Source of the DNA: Pseudomonas protegens
GTDB taxonomy: Bacteria > Pseudomonadota > Gammaproteobacteria > Pseudomonadales > Pseudomonadaceae
Reading direction: 5' to 3'
DNA length: 64,000 nucleotides
Assembly: GCF_003363755.1 (NCBI RefSeq)
Contig: NZ_CP031396.1
Coordinates: 1,736,001-1,800,000 of the forward strand
Shown one piece after another: positions 56,347 through 63,263 of this stretch (its first letter is position 1; each line of letters begins with the position of its first letter). The notes under the pieces were generated by a model that was not told where the DNA came from, ran no database searches, and worked only from the letters and a program-made list of their open reading frames with translations. The translations under genes and the position numbers were made by a program.

Positions 56347-57006
56347 ATGATGACGATAATTGCCGTAGCCTTCGGCGCCTGGCTGGTATGGCGCTACTTT
56401 CGCCGCCAGTCGCCCACCTCTCTGGTGGTGTTCACGCCGCGCAAACGCTGGGCACTGAGCCTGGCCCAGCCCATGGTGGATGCCACCGGAATGACCGGCT
56501 TCTTCGATCCCGAGACCACTCATTTCATGGATCAAGCGAAAGCCTCCCTCAGGGCCCCGCTGCTGCACCAGATCGGCTTTCGCAGCAACGCCACGGACGA
56601 CGAAGTCCGCGAGCACTTGGACAGCACCCTGGAACGCCAGTGGTTCCGAGTTGACCTGCACAGCCTGAACGCCAGCGACGACCCGCGAGCAGCAATGGCC
56701 TTCGCCTGCGTACGCAGCGCCTTCTTTGTCCGTTGCGCAATGTTGATGGGCTGGATCGACACCGAGAGCGGATGGCGGATCATGCTCCTCAATGCCCAAC
56801 GCGCTCAGGATTGCTTCAGCGACTGGGAGGACTTCGGCAGAGCCTTCATGCTCGGGCGCAGCCAATGGATCGCGGCGTTCAGGGCCGACTCTCTGGGTGA
56901 GGTGTTCAATGAAACAAGCCTGAGCCGACTGCTGATGCCCGGTAGCGGCATCTGGGCTGGGGTTGCCTGGCAGGGGCTGCCGGCGTTGTTGCCTGTAGCG
57001 GATTGA
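56347..57006 (+). CDS. DUF1266 membrane-anchored protein
   Basis: 219 aa, unknown function. One N-terminal membrane helix (MMTIIAVAFGAWLVWRYF), then a soluble domain with the DUF1266-type segment DCFSDWEDFGRAFMLGRSQW near residues 156-175. E. coli relatives are YbeR/YbeU beside an Hsp70 (hscC) and J-proteins. It is last of the three-gene unit and stops 15 bp from the 3' end of tRNA-Arg. The start is either ATG at 56347 or 56350; the ribosome site is weak, fitting coupling to the gene before. Confidence 0.74.
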   Translation: MMTIIAVAFGAWLVWRYFRRQSPTSLVVFTPRKRWALSLAQPMVDATGMTGFFDPETTHFMDQAKASLRAPLLHQIGFRSNATDDEVREHLDSTLERQWFRVDLHSLNASDDPRAAMAFACVRSAFFVRCAMLMGWIDTESGWRIMLLNAQRAQDCFSDWEDFGRAFMLGRSQWIAAFRADSLGEVFNETSLSRLLMPGSGIWAGVAWQGLPALLPVAD

Positions 57007-57021
57007 GACCGCGAAGGGGGA

Positions 57022-57098
57022 TGGTGTCCCAGGGCAGGTTCGAACTGCCAACCTTCCCCTTAGGAGGGGGATGCTCTATCCAATTGAGCTACTGAGAC
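57022..57098 (-). tRNA. tRNA-Arg(CCU)
   Basis: 77 nt with encoded CCA. Acceptor GTCTCAG pairs with CTGGGAC; anticodon loop CTCCTAA reads CCU; T arm GGCAG-TTCGAAC-CTGCC. tRNA-Arg(CCU) is a frequent integration site for islands; the 3' end faces the DUF1266 unit at left. No copy of its 3' end was found further left. Confidence 0.96.
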
Positions 57099-57183
57099 AA
57101 AACGGCAAGCGCCTGATATTTCATGGCGCGTGGGACGGCGTGCATGTTAACGGCCAAGGCCGCATTTGTCATGTTATCCATAG

Positions 57184-57260
57184 GGCTTTTTGCACGAGCC
57201 GCCAGGAGCGCTCCGCTCGCTCATGGCCTCGTCGTGCACATTGCATCACTGCAAAAAGCC
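57184..57260. repeat. 77-bp element with 11-bp inverted ends
   Basis: GGCTTTTTGCA at 57184-57194 and its exact complement at 57250-57260 frame a GC-rich core; TGCACG/CGTGCA pairs inside (57191-57196 and 57233-57238). It looks like a small foldback or MITE-like repeat, or an RNA hairpin. No target duplication is evident. Confidence 0.4.
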
Positions 57261-57263
57261 ATC

Positions 57264-57357
57264 ATTGCAAAATGCAATTCAACAATCCCTAGAACCCATC
57301 TCAAGTTATTGTTTTTAAAGAGTTTATCTGCAGTTAAACTCTTGGCACGCAGGCTGC
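57264..57357 (+). promoter_or_regulatory. Sigma-54-like promoter with upstream dyads
   Basis: TTGGCAC-GCAGG-CTGC at 57342-57357 matches -24/-12 with one deviation (CTGC for TTGC). Upstream are ATTGCA-aaa-TGCAAT (57264-57278) and AGTTTA-n8-TAAACT (57321-57340), possible activator or IHF sites. The ATG at 57394 is about 26 nt past the predicted start. Confidence 0.55.
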
Positions 57358-57393
57358 TTTATCAGTGGGTAAAACACTGCGGAGATGACGCCC

Positions 57394-57633
57394 ATGAACA
57401 GTGCCCTGTTTCTCTTGAATGCGATCGCCATTGCCGTACTGATGACCTTTCACTTTCAACCTGTAGACAACGCTGACCCTACCGGACTGTCTACCGCTCG
57501 TTACAACCAGCACCCGGTACCGCAACTGGCAGTCATGAACACCCAGGTCGAGCCTCGCAGAGTGGCTCGGGTCAACCAGGAAAAGACCCCGCAGCAACTT
57601 GCCGCCACGCCAACCGAACGCTGGATTTTTTAA
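57394..57633 (+). CDS. Small membrane-anchored protein, 79 aa
   Basis: Not recognised. The N-terminus MNSALFLLNAIAIAVLMTFHF is one membrane helix or an uncleaved signal; the rest is polar, with many Gln, Pro and Arg (TARYNQHPVPQLAVMNTQVEPRRVARVNQE) and probably periplasmic, ending TERWIF. GGAG lies 9 bp before the ATG at 57394; the in-frame ATG at 57385 overlaps that site. It is followed 23 bp on by another tiny membrane protein. Confidence 0.65.
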   Translation: MNSALFLLNAIAIAVLMTFHFQPVDNADPTGLSTARYNQHPVPQLAVMNTQVEPRRVARVNQEKTPQQLAATPTERWIF

Positions 57634-57656
57634 GACCAAGACTTCAGGAGTCTCCA

Positions 57657-57836
57657 ATGTCCACCGCAGCCAAAAGCCTGCTTATTCTGACGTTAATCAG
57701 CGCTATCGCCGCCTTGCTACTGCCTGAAGCCCCCTTGGGCAAAGCTGCTCTGATCATCTGCGGCTCAATGTTCAGCCTATTCCTTTTGGCGCTGTTGGCC
57801 GGACGCAAGATCAAGTTCGACCCGATATTGCGCTGA
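57657..57836 (+). CDS. Tiny hydrophobic protein, 59 aa
   Basis: Begins MSTAAKSLLILTLISAIAAL and continues to a TGA at 57834. Two membrane helices (about residues 7-22 and 30-48) are joined by PEAPLGK; the tail is GRKIKFDPILR. CAGGAG lies 6 bp before the ATG. I recall a similar short protein by phnP/phnN in P. aeruginosa (PA3371 region). Its last 26 bp overlap the end of the convergent phnN. Function unknown. Confidence 0.68.
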   Translation: MSTAAKSLLILTLISAIAALLLPEAPLGKAALIICGSMFSLFLLALLAGRKIKFDPILR

Positions 57837-58392
57837 TCCCGTGCTCGCTCAGTATGGCCAGCAGATGTTCCAGGGTTGTCGTCAACTCACAGGAATTGTC
57901 TAGGCGCACAACCTGCTCGTCATCCAGCCAGGCAGAAGAGGCAAACTGTTCGTTGCGCTGTAGGCGACGCTCTATCTCCGGCAGGTTTTCCCTGCCTCTA
58001 CGCAGCAGGCGACGGCGCAATACCTCGGTATCAACCATCAGAACTATCGGAAGTAAATCAGGATAACGTTCCCGTGCTTGTGGCAAATGGCCTCTAGAGC
58101 CGTTGATCAACACGTTCCGCCCCTGCGCCAACCAAGTATCGATTTGCACGGGAATGCCATAACCCAGACCATTAGCTCGCCAAAACAAGGCAAAATCGCC
58201 CCGGGCCACCCGCCGCTCGAACTCCTCGACAGTGACCTCTTGCGCCTCCTCACCCACAGACTCCGCCGAGCGCGTGATCACCCTTCTTACAACCTCACAT
58301 CCCAAGACACTTAAAGGCTGCCTGGCCGTATCAATCAGGCTATCCTTGCCGGCCCCTGAAGGCCCCATCAAATAAATCAGTCTACCCGGCAT
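57811..58392 (-). CDS. phnN: Ribose 1,5-bisphosphokinase PhnN
   Basis: Makes PRPP from ribose 1,5-bisphosphate, a step of C-P lyase phosphonate use and a PRPP bypass. The 193-aa product has the P-loop LMGPSGAGKDSLI at residues 8-20, RRVITRSAE, and the guanylate-kinase-like FALFWRANGLGYGIP and VLINGSRGHLPQA. The ATG at 58392 is chosen over a TTG eight codons earlier. No other phn gene is near, although amrZ lies beside the phn cluster in P. aeruginosa. Confidence 0.9.
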   Translation of the reverse strand: MPGRLIYLMGPSGAGKDSLIDTARQPLSVLGCEVVRRVITRSAESVGEEAQEVTVEEFERRVARGDFALFWRANGLGYGIPVQIDTWLAQGRNVLINGSRGHLPQARERYPDLLPIVLMVDTEVLRRRLLRRGRENLPEIERRLQRNEQFASSAWLDDEQVVRLDNSCELTTTLEHLLAILSEHGISAISGRT

Positions 58393-58770
58393 GGGCTGCC
58401 GCTCCGGACAGCACAACTAGTAAATCGGCCATTTGCCACTATCCTCTAACAGGTAGGGATTACGCTTTCATCCGCATAGCATGCACCTTCACAAGTGCAC
58501 TGACACTCCCGTCGGATGGGAGAATGCGGCCAACAACGCGGGCCCGGTGATCTTTTCAAACCAGTCCGCATTTCTGATAATTGGTGCTGGCATAACGCCT
58601 TTATCCAGTTCAATATTTGTCACAGAATTGACGCCAAGGATCTGGCAATTTTGAGGCATGATGCGGGCCTCTTAACAATTCAGGTTGAACATTTGGCAAT
58701 CAGGCTTGTCCTAAAAGACAGCTCGCGGCCAATTCCGAGAACCGCTCCCCTGAACTAACCGGTTAAATAT
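58393..58770. promoter_or_regulatory. phnN-amrZ divergent region
   Basis: 378 bp with no credible gene. It holds a dyad CTCCC-n7-GGGAG at 58506-58522 and is AT-rich from 58590 on, where the amrZ promoter probably lies (a TTGACG at 58632 has no clear -10 partner). AmrZ represses itself in P. aeruginosa, so its own sites may be here but were not identified. Confidence 0.35.
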
Positions 58771-59097
58771 ATGCGCCCATTGAAACAGGCAATTTATTCC
58801 AGCCGTACGGCTGACAAGTTCGTCGTACGTCTACCCGACGGGATGCGTGAACGCATTGCCGAGGTGGCTCGCAATCATCACCGCAGCATGAACTCCGAAA
58901 TCATCGCGCGCCTGGAGCAGAGTCTTATTCAGGAAGGTGCCTTGGGTGAAGAGTTGAGCATGCGTCTGGACAGCCCTGAGCTGTCCTTGCATGAACGCGA
59001 ACTGCTTCAACGCTTCCGCCAACTTTCACATCGCCAGCAGAACGCTTTGGTTTCGCTGATCGCCCATGACGCCGAAATGGCCGCAGACGCCAACTGA
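58771..59097 (+). CDS. amrZ: Ribbon-helix-helix regulator AmrZ
   Basis: Alginate and motility regulator Z, 108 aa: in Pseudomonas it activates alginate and represses flagellar genes, and in P. fluorescens it links motility, c-di-GMP and rhizosphere colonisation. A flexible N-terminus ([16 protein letters not shown]) precedes the RHH strand [10 protein letters not shown] (DNA contacts Lys16, Val18, Arg20) and helices [27 protein letters not shown]; the C-terminal part [30 protein letters not shown] forms tetramers. Length equals known AmrZ. Confidence 0.95.
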   Translation: MRPLKQAIYSSRTADKFVVRLPDGMRERIAEVARNHHRSMNSEIIARLEQSLIQEGALGEELSMRLDSPELSLHERELLQRFRQLSHRQQNALVSLIAHDAEMAADAN

Positions 59098-59114
59098 TTT
59101 CACCCTGAAAGCTC

Positions 59115-59142
59115 AAGCCAGCCTAGTTGCTGGCTTTTTTTT
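59115..59142 (+). terminator. amrZ terminator
   Basis: AAGCCAGC-ctagtt-GCTGGCTT followed by an eight-T run, 18 bp past the stop. Confidence 0.92.
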
Positions 59143-59160
59143 GCCTGCGATAAAAGCAAC

Positions 59161-59181
59161 GAAGCGCCATAAAGGCGCTTC
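59161..59181 (-). terminator. mgtE terminator
   Basis: GAAGCGCC-ataaa-GGCGCTTC; on the minus strand it runs into TTGCTTTTAT, 28 bp past mgtE. Confidence 0.82.
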
Positions 59182-59208
59182 GCGAATAAACCGATGTGCA
59201 AGGCTGGC

Positions 59209-60651
59209 TCAAAGCAGGAAGATCGTCGCCAAACCAAGGAAGATGAAGAAGCCGCCGCTGTCGGTCATGGCAGTAATCATTACGCTGGCGCCCATTGCCG
59301 GGTCACGCCCCAAGCGCGCCAGTGTCATGGGGATCAGGACCCCCATCAGGGCTGCCAACAGCAGGTTCAAGGTCATCGCGGCGGTCATCACCACTCCCAA
59401 CGACCAACTCCCGTAAAGCATGTAAGCAACAACACCGATCACTCCCCCCCAGACCAGACCATTGATCAGGGCTACAGCCAGTTCCTTGCGCATCAAGCGT
59501 GAAGTATTGCCGGTACTCACCTGGTCCAGGGCCATGGCCCGGACAATCATGGTGATGGTCTGATTACCCGAATTGCCGCCGATACCGGCAACAATCGGCA
59601 TCAAGGCCGCCAGTGCTACCAACTTTTCGATAGAACCTTCGAACAGACCAATCACTCGGGATGCGACAAACGCCGTGATCAGATTGATTGCCAACCAGGC
59701 CCAACGGTTGCGCAAAGACTTCCAGACCGAGGCGAAGATATCCTCCTCTTCCCGCAGACCGGCCATATTGAGGACTTCGGTCTCGCTTTCCTCACGAATC
59801 AGGTCGACCATTTCGTCAATGGTCAAACGGCCAATCAGCTTGTCGTTCTTGTCGACCACCGGAGCCGAGATCAAGTCATAACGCTCAAATGCCTGAGCCG
59901 CATCGTAGGCATCTTCATCCGGATGAAAGCTCACCGGGTCGCTGGCCATGACTTCCGCGACCTGCTTGTCCGGATCATTGACCAGTAGGCGCTTGATCGG
60001 CAGCACCCCCTTGAGCACGCCGTCATAATCCACCACAAACAGCTTGTCGGTATGGCCCGGCAGTTCCTTGAGACGACGCAGGTAGCGCAGAACCACTTCA
60101 AGACTGACGTCCTCTCGAATCGTCACCATCTCGAAGTCCATCAGCGCACCGACCTGCTCCTCGTCATAGGACAACGCGGAGCGAACGCGTTCACGCTGCT
60201 GGCCGTCAAGGGCCTCCATCAACTCATGGACTACGTCTCGCGGCAGCTCGGGAGCCAAGTCAGCAAGTTCGTCGGCGTCCATCTCCTTGGCTGCAGCCAG
60301 GAGCTCGTGATCGTCCATGTCGGCGATCAGGGTTTCACGCACGGAGTCGGATACTTCGAGAAGAATGTCGCCGTCACGCTCAGCCTTGACCAACTGCCAA
60401 ACGGTCAGGCGCTCTTCCAGAGGCAGGGCTTCAAGGATATAGGCAACGTCGGCAGAGTGCAGATCATCAAGCTTGCGCTGCAATTCGACGAGATTTTGCC
60501 GATGGACCAGGTTCTCGACCCGATCGTGATGGTGACCTTCCTGACGGTGTGTCAGGTCTTCAACCACCCGCTGGCGCTGCAGCAGCTCAACGACTTGAGC
60601 GAGGCGGTCTTGCAGGCTTTCCTGCGTTTTCTTTACTTCTACTTCGGTCAT
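59209..60651 (-). CDS. mgtE: Magnesium transporter MgtE
   Basis: Mg2+-gated channel/transporter of the inner membrane, 480 aa. Layout: N-terminal superhelical domain (DDLHSADVAYILEALPLEER), two CBS domains (VMASDPVSFHPDEDAYDAAQAFERYDLISAPVVD), plug helix, and five membrane helices with the pore motif LMPIVAGIGGNSGNQT near residue 355 and AMTDSGGFFIFLGLATI at the end. The ATG at 60651 follows GGAG; the 10-residue extension is rejected. No M-box riboswitch was recognised upstream. Confidence 0.94.
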   Translation of the reverse strand: MTEVEVKKTQESLQDRLAQVVELLQRQRVVEDLTHRQEGHHHDRVENLVHRQNLVELQRKLDDLHSADVAYILEALPLEERLTVWQLVKAERDGDILLEVSDSVRETLIADMDDHELLAAAKEMDADELADLAPELPRDVVHELMEALDGQQRERVRSALSYDEEQVGALMDFEMVTIREDVSLEVVLRYLRRLKELPGHTDKLFVVDYDGVLKGVLPIKRLLVNDPDKQVAEVMASDPVSFHPDEDAYDAAQAFERYDLISAPVVDKNDKLIGRLTIDEMVDLIREESETEVLNMAGLREEEDIFASVWKSLRNRWAWLAINLITAFVASRVIGLFEGSIEKLVALAALMPIVAGIGGNSGNQTITMIVRAMALDQVSTGNTSRLMRKELAVALINGLVWGGVIGVVAYMLYGSWSLGVVMTAAMTLNLLLAALMGVLIPMTLARLGRDPAMGASVMITAMTDSGGFFIFLGLATIFLL

Positions 60652-61025
60652 AGGCGAACTCCACTCCCAGCAGAGGAGCACGCCGGAAGGATCAATCAGT
60701 CAGTCAGTTCATGATTGTGAAAACGGGATACTGAGTAACTACTGGGTAAGTCCATGGAGGTATTCCACAAGCCCCGGCGGGGCTGACGGGCGCAATGATA
60801 CACCGCTTGGCAATTTTAAATGTTAAAAAATCGCGGCAAGAACAAGCGCTTGCGGCATAAACCTGAGTAGCGTCCGAATCTATGAGATTGCGACGCCCCG
60901 GCAGAAAAAGAAAACACACACGCAGAGAAAAAAGTTCGGCGACAGACAGGGCATTCGACTTCCGAAGATCAAAGCTGTTCCAGCCGGACGAGCAAAAAGA
61001 GCGACAAATAAAACGCAGAAAGCAA
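60652..61025 (-). promoter_or_regulatory. mgtE leader and upstream region
   Basis: No credible gene (a frame over 60704-61165 is an artefact across a tRNA). Contains the direct repeats ACTGAGTAA (60730) and ACTGGGTAA (60741) 11 bp apart, a tight hairpin AGCCCC-ggc-GGGGCT (60770-60784), a -10-like TATCAT on the minus strand (60795-60800), and purine-rich DNA further right. Confidence 0.35.
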
Positions 61026-61053
61026 AAAGCCCGCATCTTTCGATGCGGGCTTT
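61026..61053 (-). terminator. tRNA cluster terminator
   Basis: AAAGCCCGCATC-tttc-GATGCGGGCTTT; the minus strand continues TTGCTTT. It lies 9 bp past the tRNA-Arg 3' end. Confidence 0.9.
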
Positions 61054-61061
61054 CTGATGTA

Positions 61062-61138
61062 TGGTGCACTCGACAGGATTCGAACCTGTGACCGCTCGGT
61101 TCGTAGCCGAGTACTCTATCCAGCTGAGCTACGAGTGC
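61062..61138 (-). tRNA. tRNA-Arg(ACG), copy 1
   Basis: 77 nt with CCA. Acceptor GCACTCG pairs with CGAGTGC; anticodon stem CTCGG/CCGAG around loop CTACGAA, anticodon ACG. Identical to the copy at 61211-61287. Confidence 0.97.
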
Positions 61139-61210
61139 ATTTTGTGTTTTTAGACCAGACCACAACTGGTTGAAGCCAAGTTAACTACATTACTGCAACT
61201 AACTCTTAAA

Positions 61211-61287
61211 TGGTGCACTCGACAGGATTCGAACCTGTGACCGCTCGGTTCGTAGCCGAGTACTCTATCCAGCTGAGCTACGAGTGC
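61211..61287 (-). tRNA. tRNA-Arg(ACG), copy 2
   Basis: Sequence identical to the copy 72 bp to its left; the spacer is not repeated. Part of a leftward tRNA-Ser, tRNA-Arg, tRNA-Arg cluster. Confidence 0.97.
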
Positions 61288-61394
61288 ATTTGTTGCCGCG
61301 CATTATAGGCCGTTAAATCTTTTTGTAAAGCACTTTTTCTAGTAATTTCAACAACTTACAGAAAAAGCCAGATTACAACGTACTAAACAAATAA

Positions 61395-61485
61395 TGGCGG
61401 AGAACGGGGGATTCGAACCCCCGACACCCTTTTGAGGTGTACTCCCTTAGCAGGGGAGCGCCTTCGGCCACTCGGCCAGCTCTCC
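61395..61485 (-). tRNA. tRNA-Ser(GCU)
   Basis: 91 nt with CCA and the long variable arm of class II tRNAs. Acceptor GGAGAGC pairs with GTTCTCC; anticodon loop CTGCTAA reads GCU. It follows rsmA, as in other pseudomonads. Confidence 0.97.
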
Positions 61486-61547
61486 GCAACACGGGGCGTA
61501 TATTAACCAGCTTTCTCCCCGTTTGCAAACAAAAAAAACGATAAAAA

Positions 61548-61736
61548 TTAATGGCTTGGTTCTTCGTCCTTCTCTTTCTTTATCCGCAGGTAAATTTCCT
61601 CACGGTGAACCGCCACTTCTTTGGGGGCGTTGACACCAATACGCACTTGATTACCTTTGACGCCGAGCACGGTCACAGTGATCTCGCCATCACCAATGAT
61701 CAGGCTTTCTGCGCACCGACGAGTCAGAATCAGCAT
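61548..61736 (-). CDS. rsmA: Carbon storage/secondary metabolism regulator RsmA (CsrA)
   Basis: RNA-binding repressor that blocks ribosome sites at GGA motifs and is titrated by Gac-controlled small RNAs. The 62-aa product has [27 protein letters not shown] and [22 protein letters not shown]; the key contacts Leu4 and the HRE arginine (Arg45) are present. It has one extra residue and Cys-Ala at 8-9 compared with E. coli CsrA. The start at 61736 follows AGGAG. The GGA in that site is a possible autoregulation target. The gene lies between lysC and tRNA-Ser. Confidence 0.95.
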   Translation of the reverse strand: MLILTRRCAESLIIGDGEITVTVLGVKGNQVRIGVNAPKEVAVHREEIYLRIKKEKDEEPSH

Positions 61737-61889
61737 ACCTATCTCCTCACGCATTACATTTTCAGGGACTACAGTCTGCAAAAAAAAGGGTGTCGGCCTA
61801 CAACCTGGTCGGCTGCAGTCCTACACGCCTAAGTATTGACTAGCACGGGCAAAAGAACAGTTTTCTCCCGCGCCGATCAAAAACACAAA

Positions 61890-61910
61890 GGGCGCGGTCA
61901 GACCGCGCCC
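61890..61910 (-). terminator. lysC terminator
   Basis: GGGCGCGGTC-a-GACCGCGCCC (folding with a 3-5 base loop); the minus strand continues TTTGTGTTTTT. Confidence 0.88.
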
Positions 61911-61924
61911 CTTTCAAACACTTA

Positions 61925-62419
61925 TCACTCGCCCTGGCGGGCTGGAGCGTCAAGCTCAAACGCGGTGTGCAGCGCACGCACTGCCAGTTCCAGGTACTTC
62001 TCTTCGATCACTACCGAAACCTTGATTTCGGAAGTGGAGATCATCTGGATGTTGATGCTTTCCTTGGCCAGGGCTTCAAACATGCGGCTGGCCACACCCG
62101 CGTGGGAGCGCATGCCGACACCCACGATCGAGACCTTGGCAATATTGGTATCACCGACCACTTCACGGGCACCGATCTCACGAGCGGTGTTTTCCAGCAC
62201 AGTCTGAGCCGCCAGGTAGTCATTGCGGTGCACGGTGAAGGTGAAGTCGGTGGTGTTATCGTGCGAGACGTTCTGCACGATCATGTCGACTTCAATGTTC
62301 GCCGCACTGATCGGGCCGAGAATCTTGAAGGCCACGCCAGGATTGTCTGGCACGCCACGGATAGTCAGCTTGGCTTCATCGCGGTTAAAGGCGATGCCGG
62401 AAATGATCGGCTGTTCCAT
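61925..62419 (-). CDS. Possible internal translation start: aspartate kinase beta subunit
   Basis: Inside lysC an ATG at 62419 (MEQPIISGIAFNRDE) has GAGGAA 3-5 bp upstream, a strong ribosome site. It would give a 164-aa protein made of the two ACT domains, like the beta subunit of alpha2-beta2 aspartate kinases in Corynebacterium and Bacillus. Whether it is used here is not shown. Confidence 0.5.
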   Translation of the reverse strand: MEQPIISGIAFNRDEAKLTIRGVPDNPGVAFKILGPISAANIEVDMIVQNVSHDNTTDFTFTVHRNDYLAAQTVLENTAREIGAREVVGDTNIAKVSIVGVGMRSHAGVASRMFEALAKESINIQMISTSEIKVSVVIEEKYLELAVRALHTAFELDAPARQGE

Positions 62420-63166
62420 GGATTCCTCTTCATCAATAGTAATGAGGGTGCCCGGACCCTCCTGAAAGCTGTGCAACACGCGCAGCGGAACGTTGTACTT
62501 GCCAGCAAACTCGACCGCGCGGATCTGCAGCACCTTGGAACCGAGGCTGGCCATTTCCAGCATTTCTTCGAAGGTGATCTTGTCCAGACGCTGAGCCTTG
62601 GGTACCACACGTGGATCAGTGGTATAGACGCCATCTACGTCGGTATAGATCTGACACTCATCAGCCTTTAGGGCCGCTGCCAGCGCCACACCAGTAGTGT
62701 CGGAGCCGCCACGCCCCAGCGTGGTGATGTTGCCGTGCTCGTCAACGCCCTGGAAACCGGCAACCACAACCACACGGCCGGCCTTCAGATCACCACGAAT
62801 CTTCTGATCATCGATCTGCAGGATTCGCGCTTTATTGTGAGCACTATCGGTAAGAATACGTACCTGGTTGCCGGTGTAGGACACCGCAGGAATACCACGC
62901 TTGATCAACGCCATGGCCAGCAACGCAATGGTCACTTGCTCGCCGGTGGAGACGATCACATCCAGCTCACGGGGAACCGGTTTAGCTTCGCCACTGATCT
63001 GCTTGGCCAGATCGATCAGGCGGTTGGTTTCGCCACTCATCGCCGACAGCACAATCACCAGGTCATCGCCGGCTTCGCGGAACTTCTTCACCTTGTCGGC
63101 GACCTGCTCGATCCGCTCGACAGAGCCGACCGAAGTGCCTCCAAATTTCTGTACGATCAAAGCCAT
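61925..63166 (-). CDS. lysC: Aspartate kinase
   Basis: First step of the aspartate family (Lys, Met, Thr, diaminopimelate), 413 aa. Kinase domain: ALIVQKFGGTSVGSVERIEQ at the start, VLSAMSGETNRLI, TTLGRGGSDTTGVALAAAL, DVDGVYTTDPRVV. Two C-terminal ACT domains (residues about 265-410) give feedback control by Lys/Thr. AGGCGGCTTAG precedes the ATG. It lies between alaS and rsmA, the usual pseudomonad order. Confidence 0.97.
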   Translation of the reverse strand: MALIVQKFGGTSVGSVERIEQVADKVKKFREAGDDLVIVLSAMSGETNRLIDLAKQISGEAKPVPRELDVIVSTGEQVTIALLAMALIKRGIPAVSYTGNQVRILTDSAHNKARILQIDDQKIRGDLKAGRVVVVAGFQGVDEHGNITTLGRGGSDTTGVALAAALKADECQIYTDVDGVYTTDPRVVPKAQRLDKITFEEMLEMASLGSKVLQIRAVEFAGKYNVPLRVLHSFQEGPGTLITIDEEESMEQPIISGIAFNRDEAKLTIRGVPDNPGVAFKILGPISAANIEVDMIVQNVSHDNTTDFTFTVHRNDYLAAQTVLENTAREIGAREVVGDTNIAKVSIVGVGMRSHAGVASRMFEALAKESINIQMISTSEIKVSVVIEEKYLELAVRALHTAFELDAPARQGE

Positions 63167-63263
63167 TTTCTAAGCCGCCTCAGCCCGTAAAGGGGCGCCC
63201 GTTAATCAATCAAACTGCACAGCGCATGGACCCGCCACTAGACGACGGGCCCGGCTCGGCGCC

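Noticed and set aside
52780..57098. Genomic island inserted at tRNA-Arg(CCU)
   Set aside because: The position is suggestive, but no integrase, no duplicated tRNA 3' end and no base-composition break were seen. Kept only as context for the three-gene unit.
60704..61165. 153-aa frame on the minus strand
   Set aside because: It reads through tRNA-Arg(ACG) and the tRNA terminator, so it cannot be a real gene.
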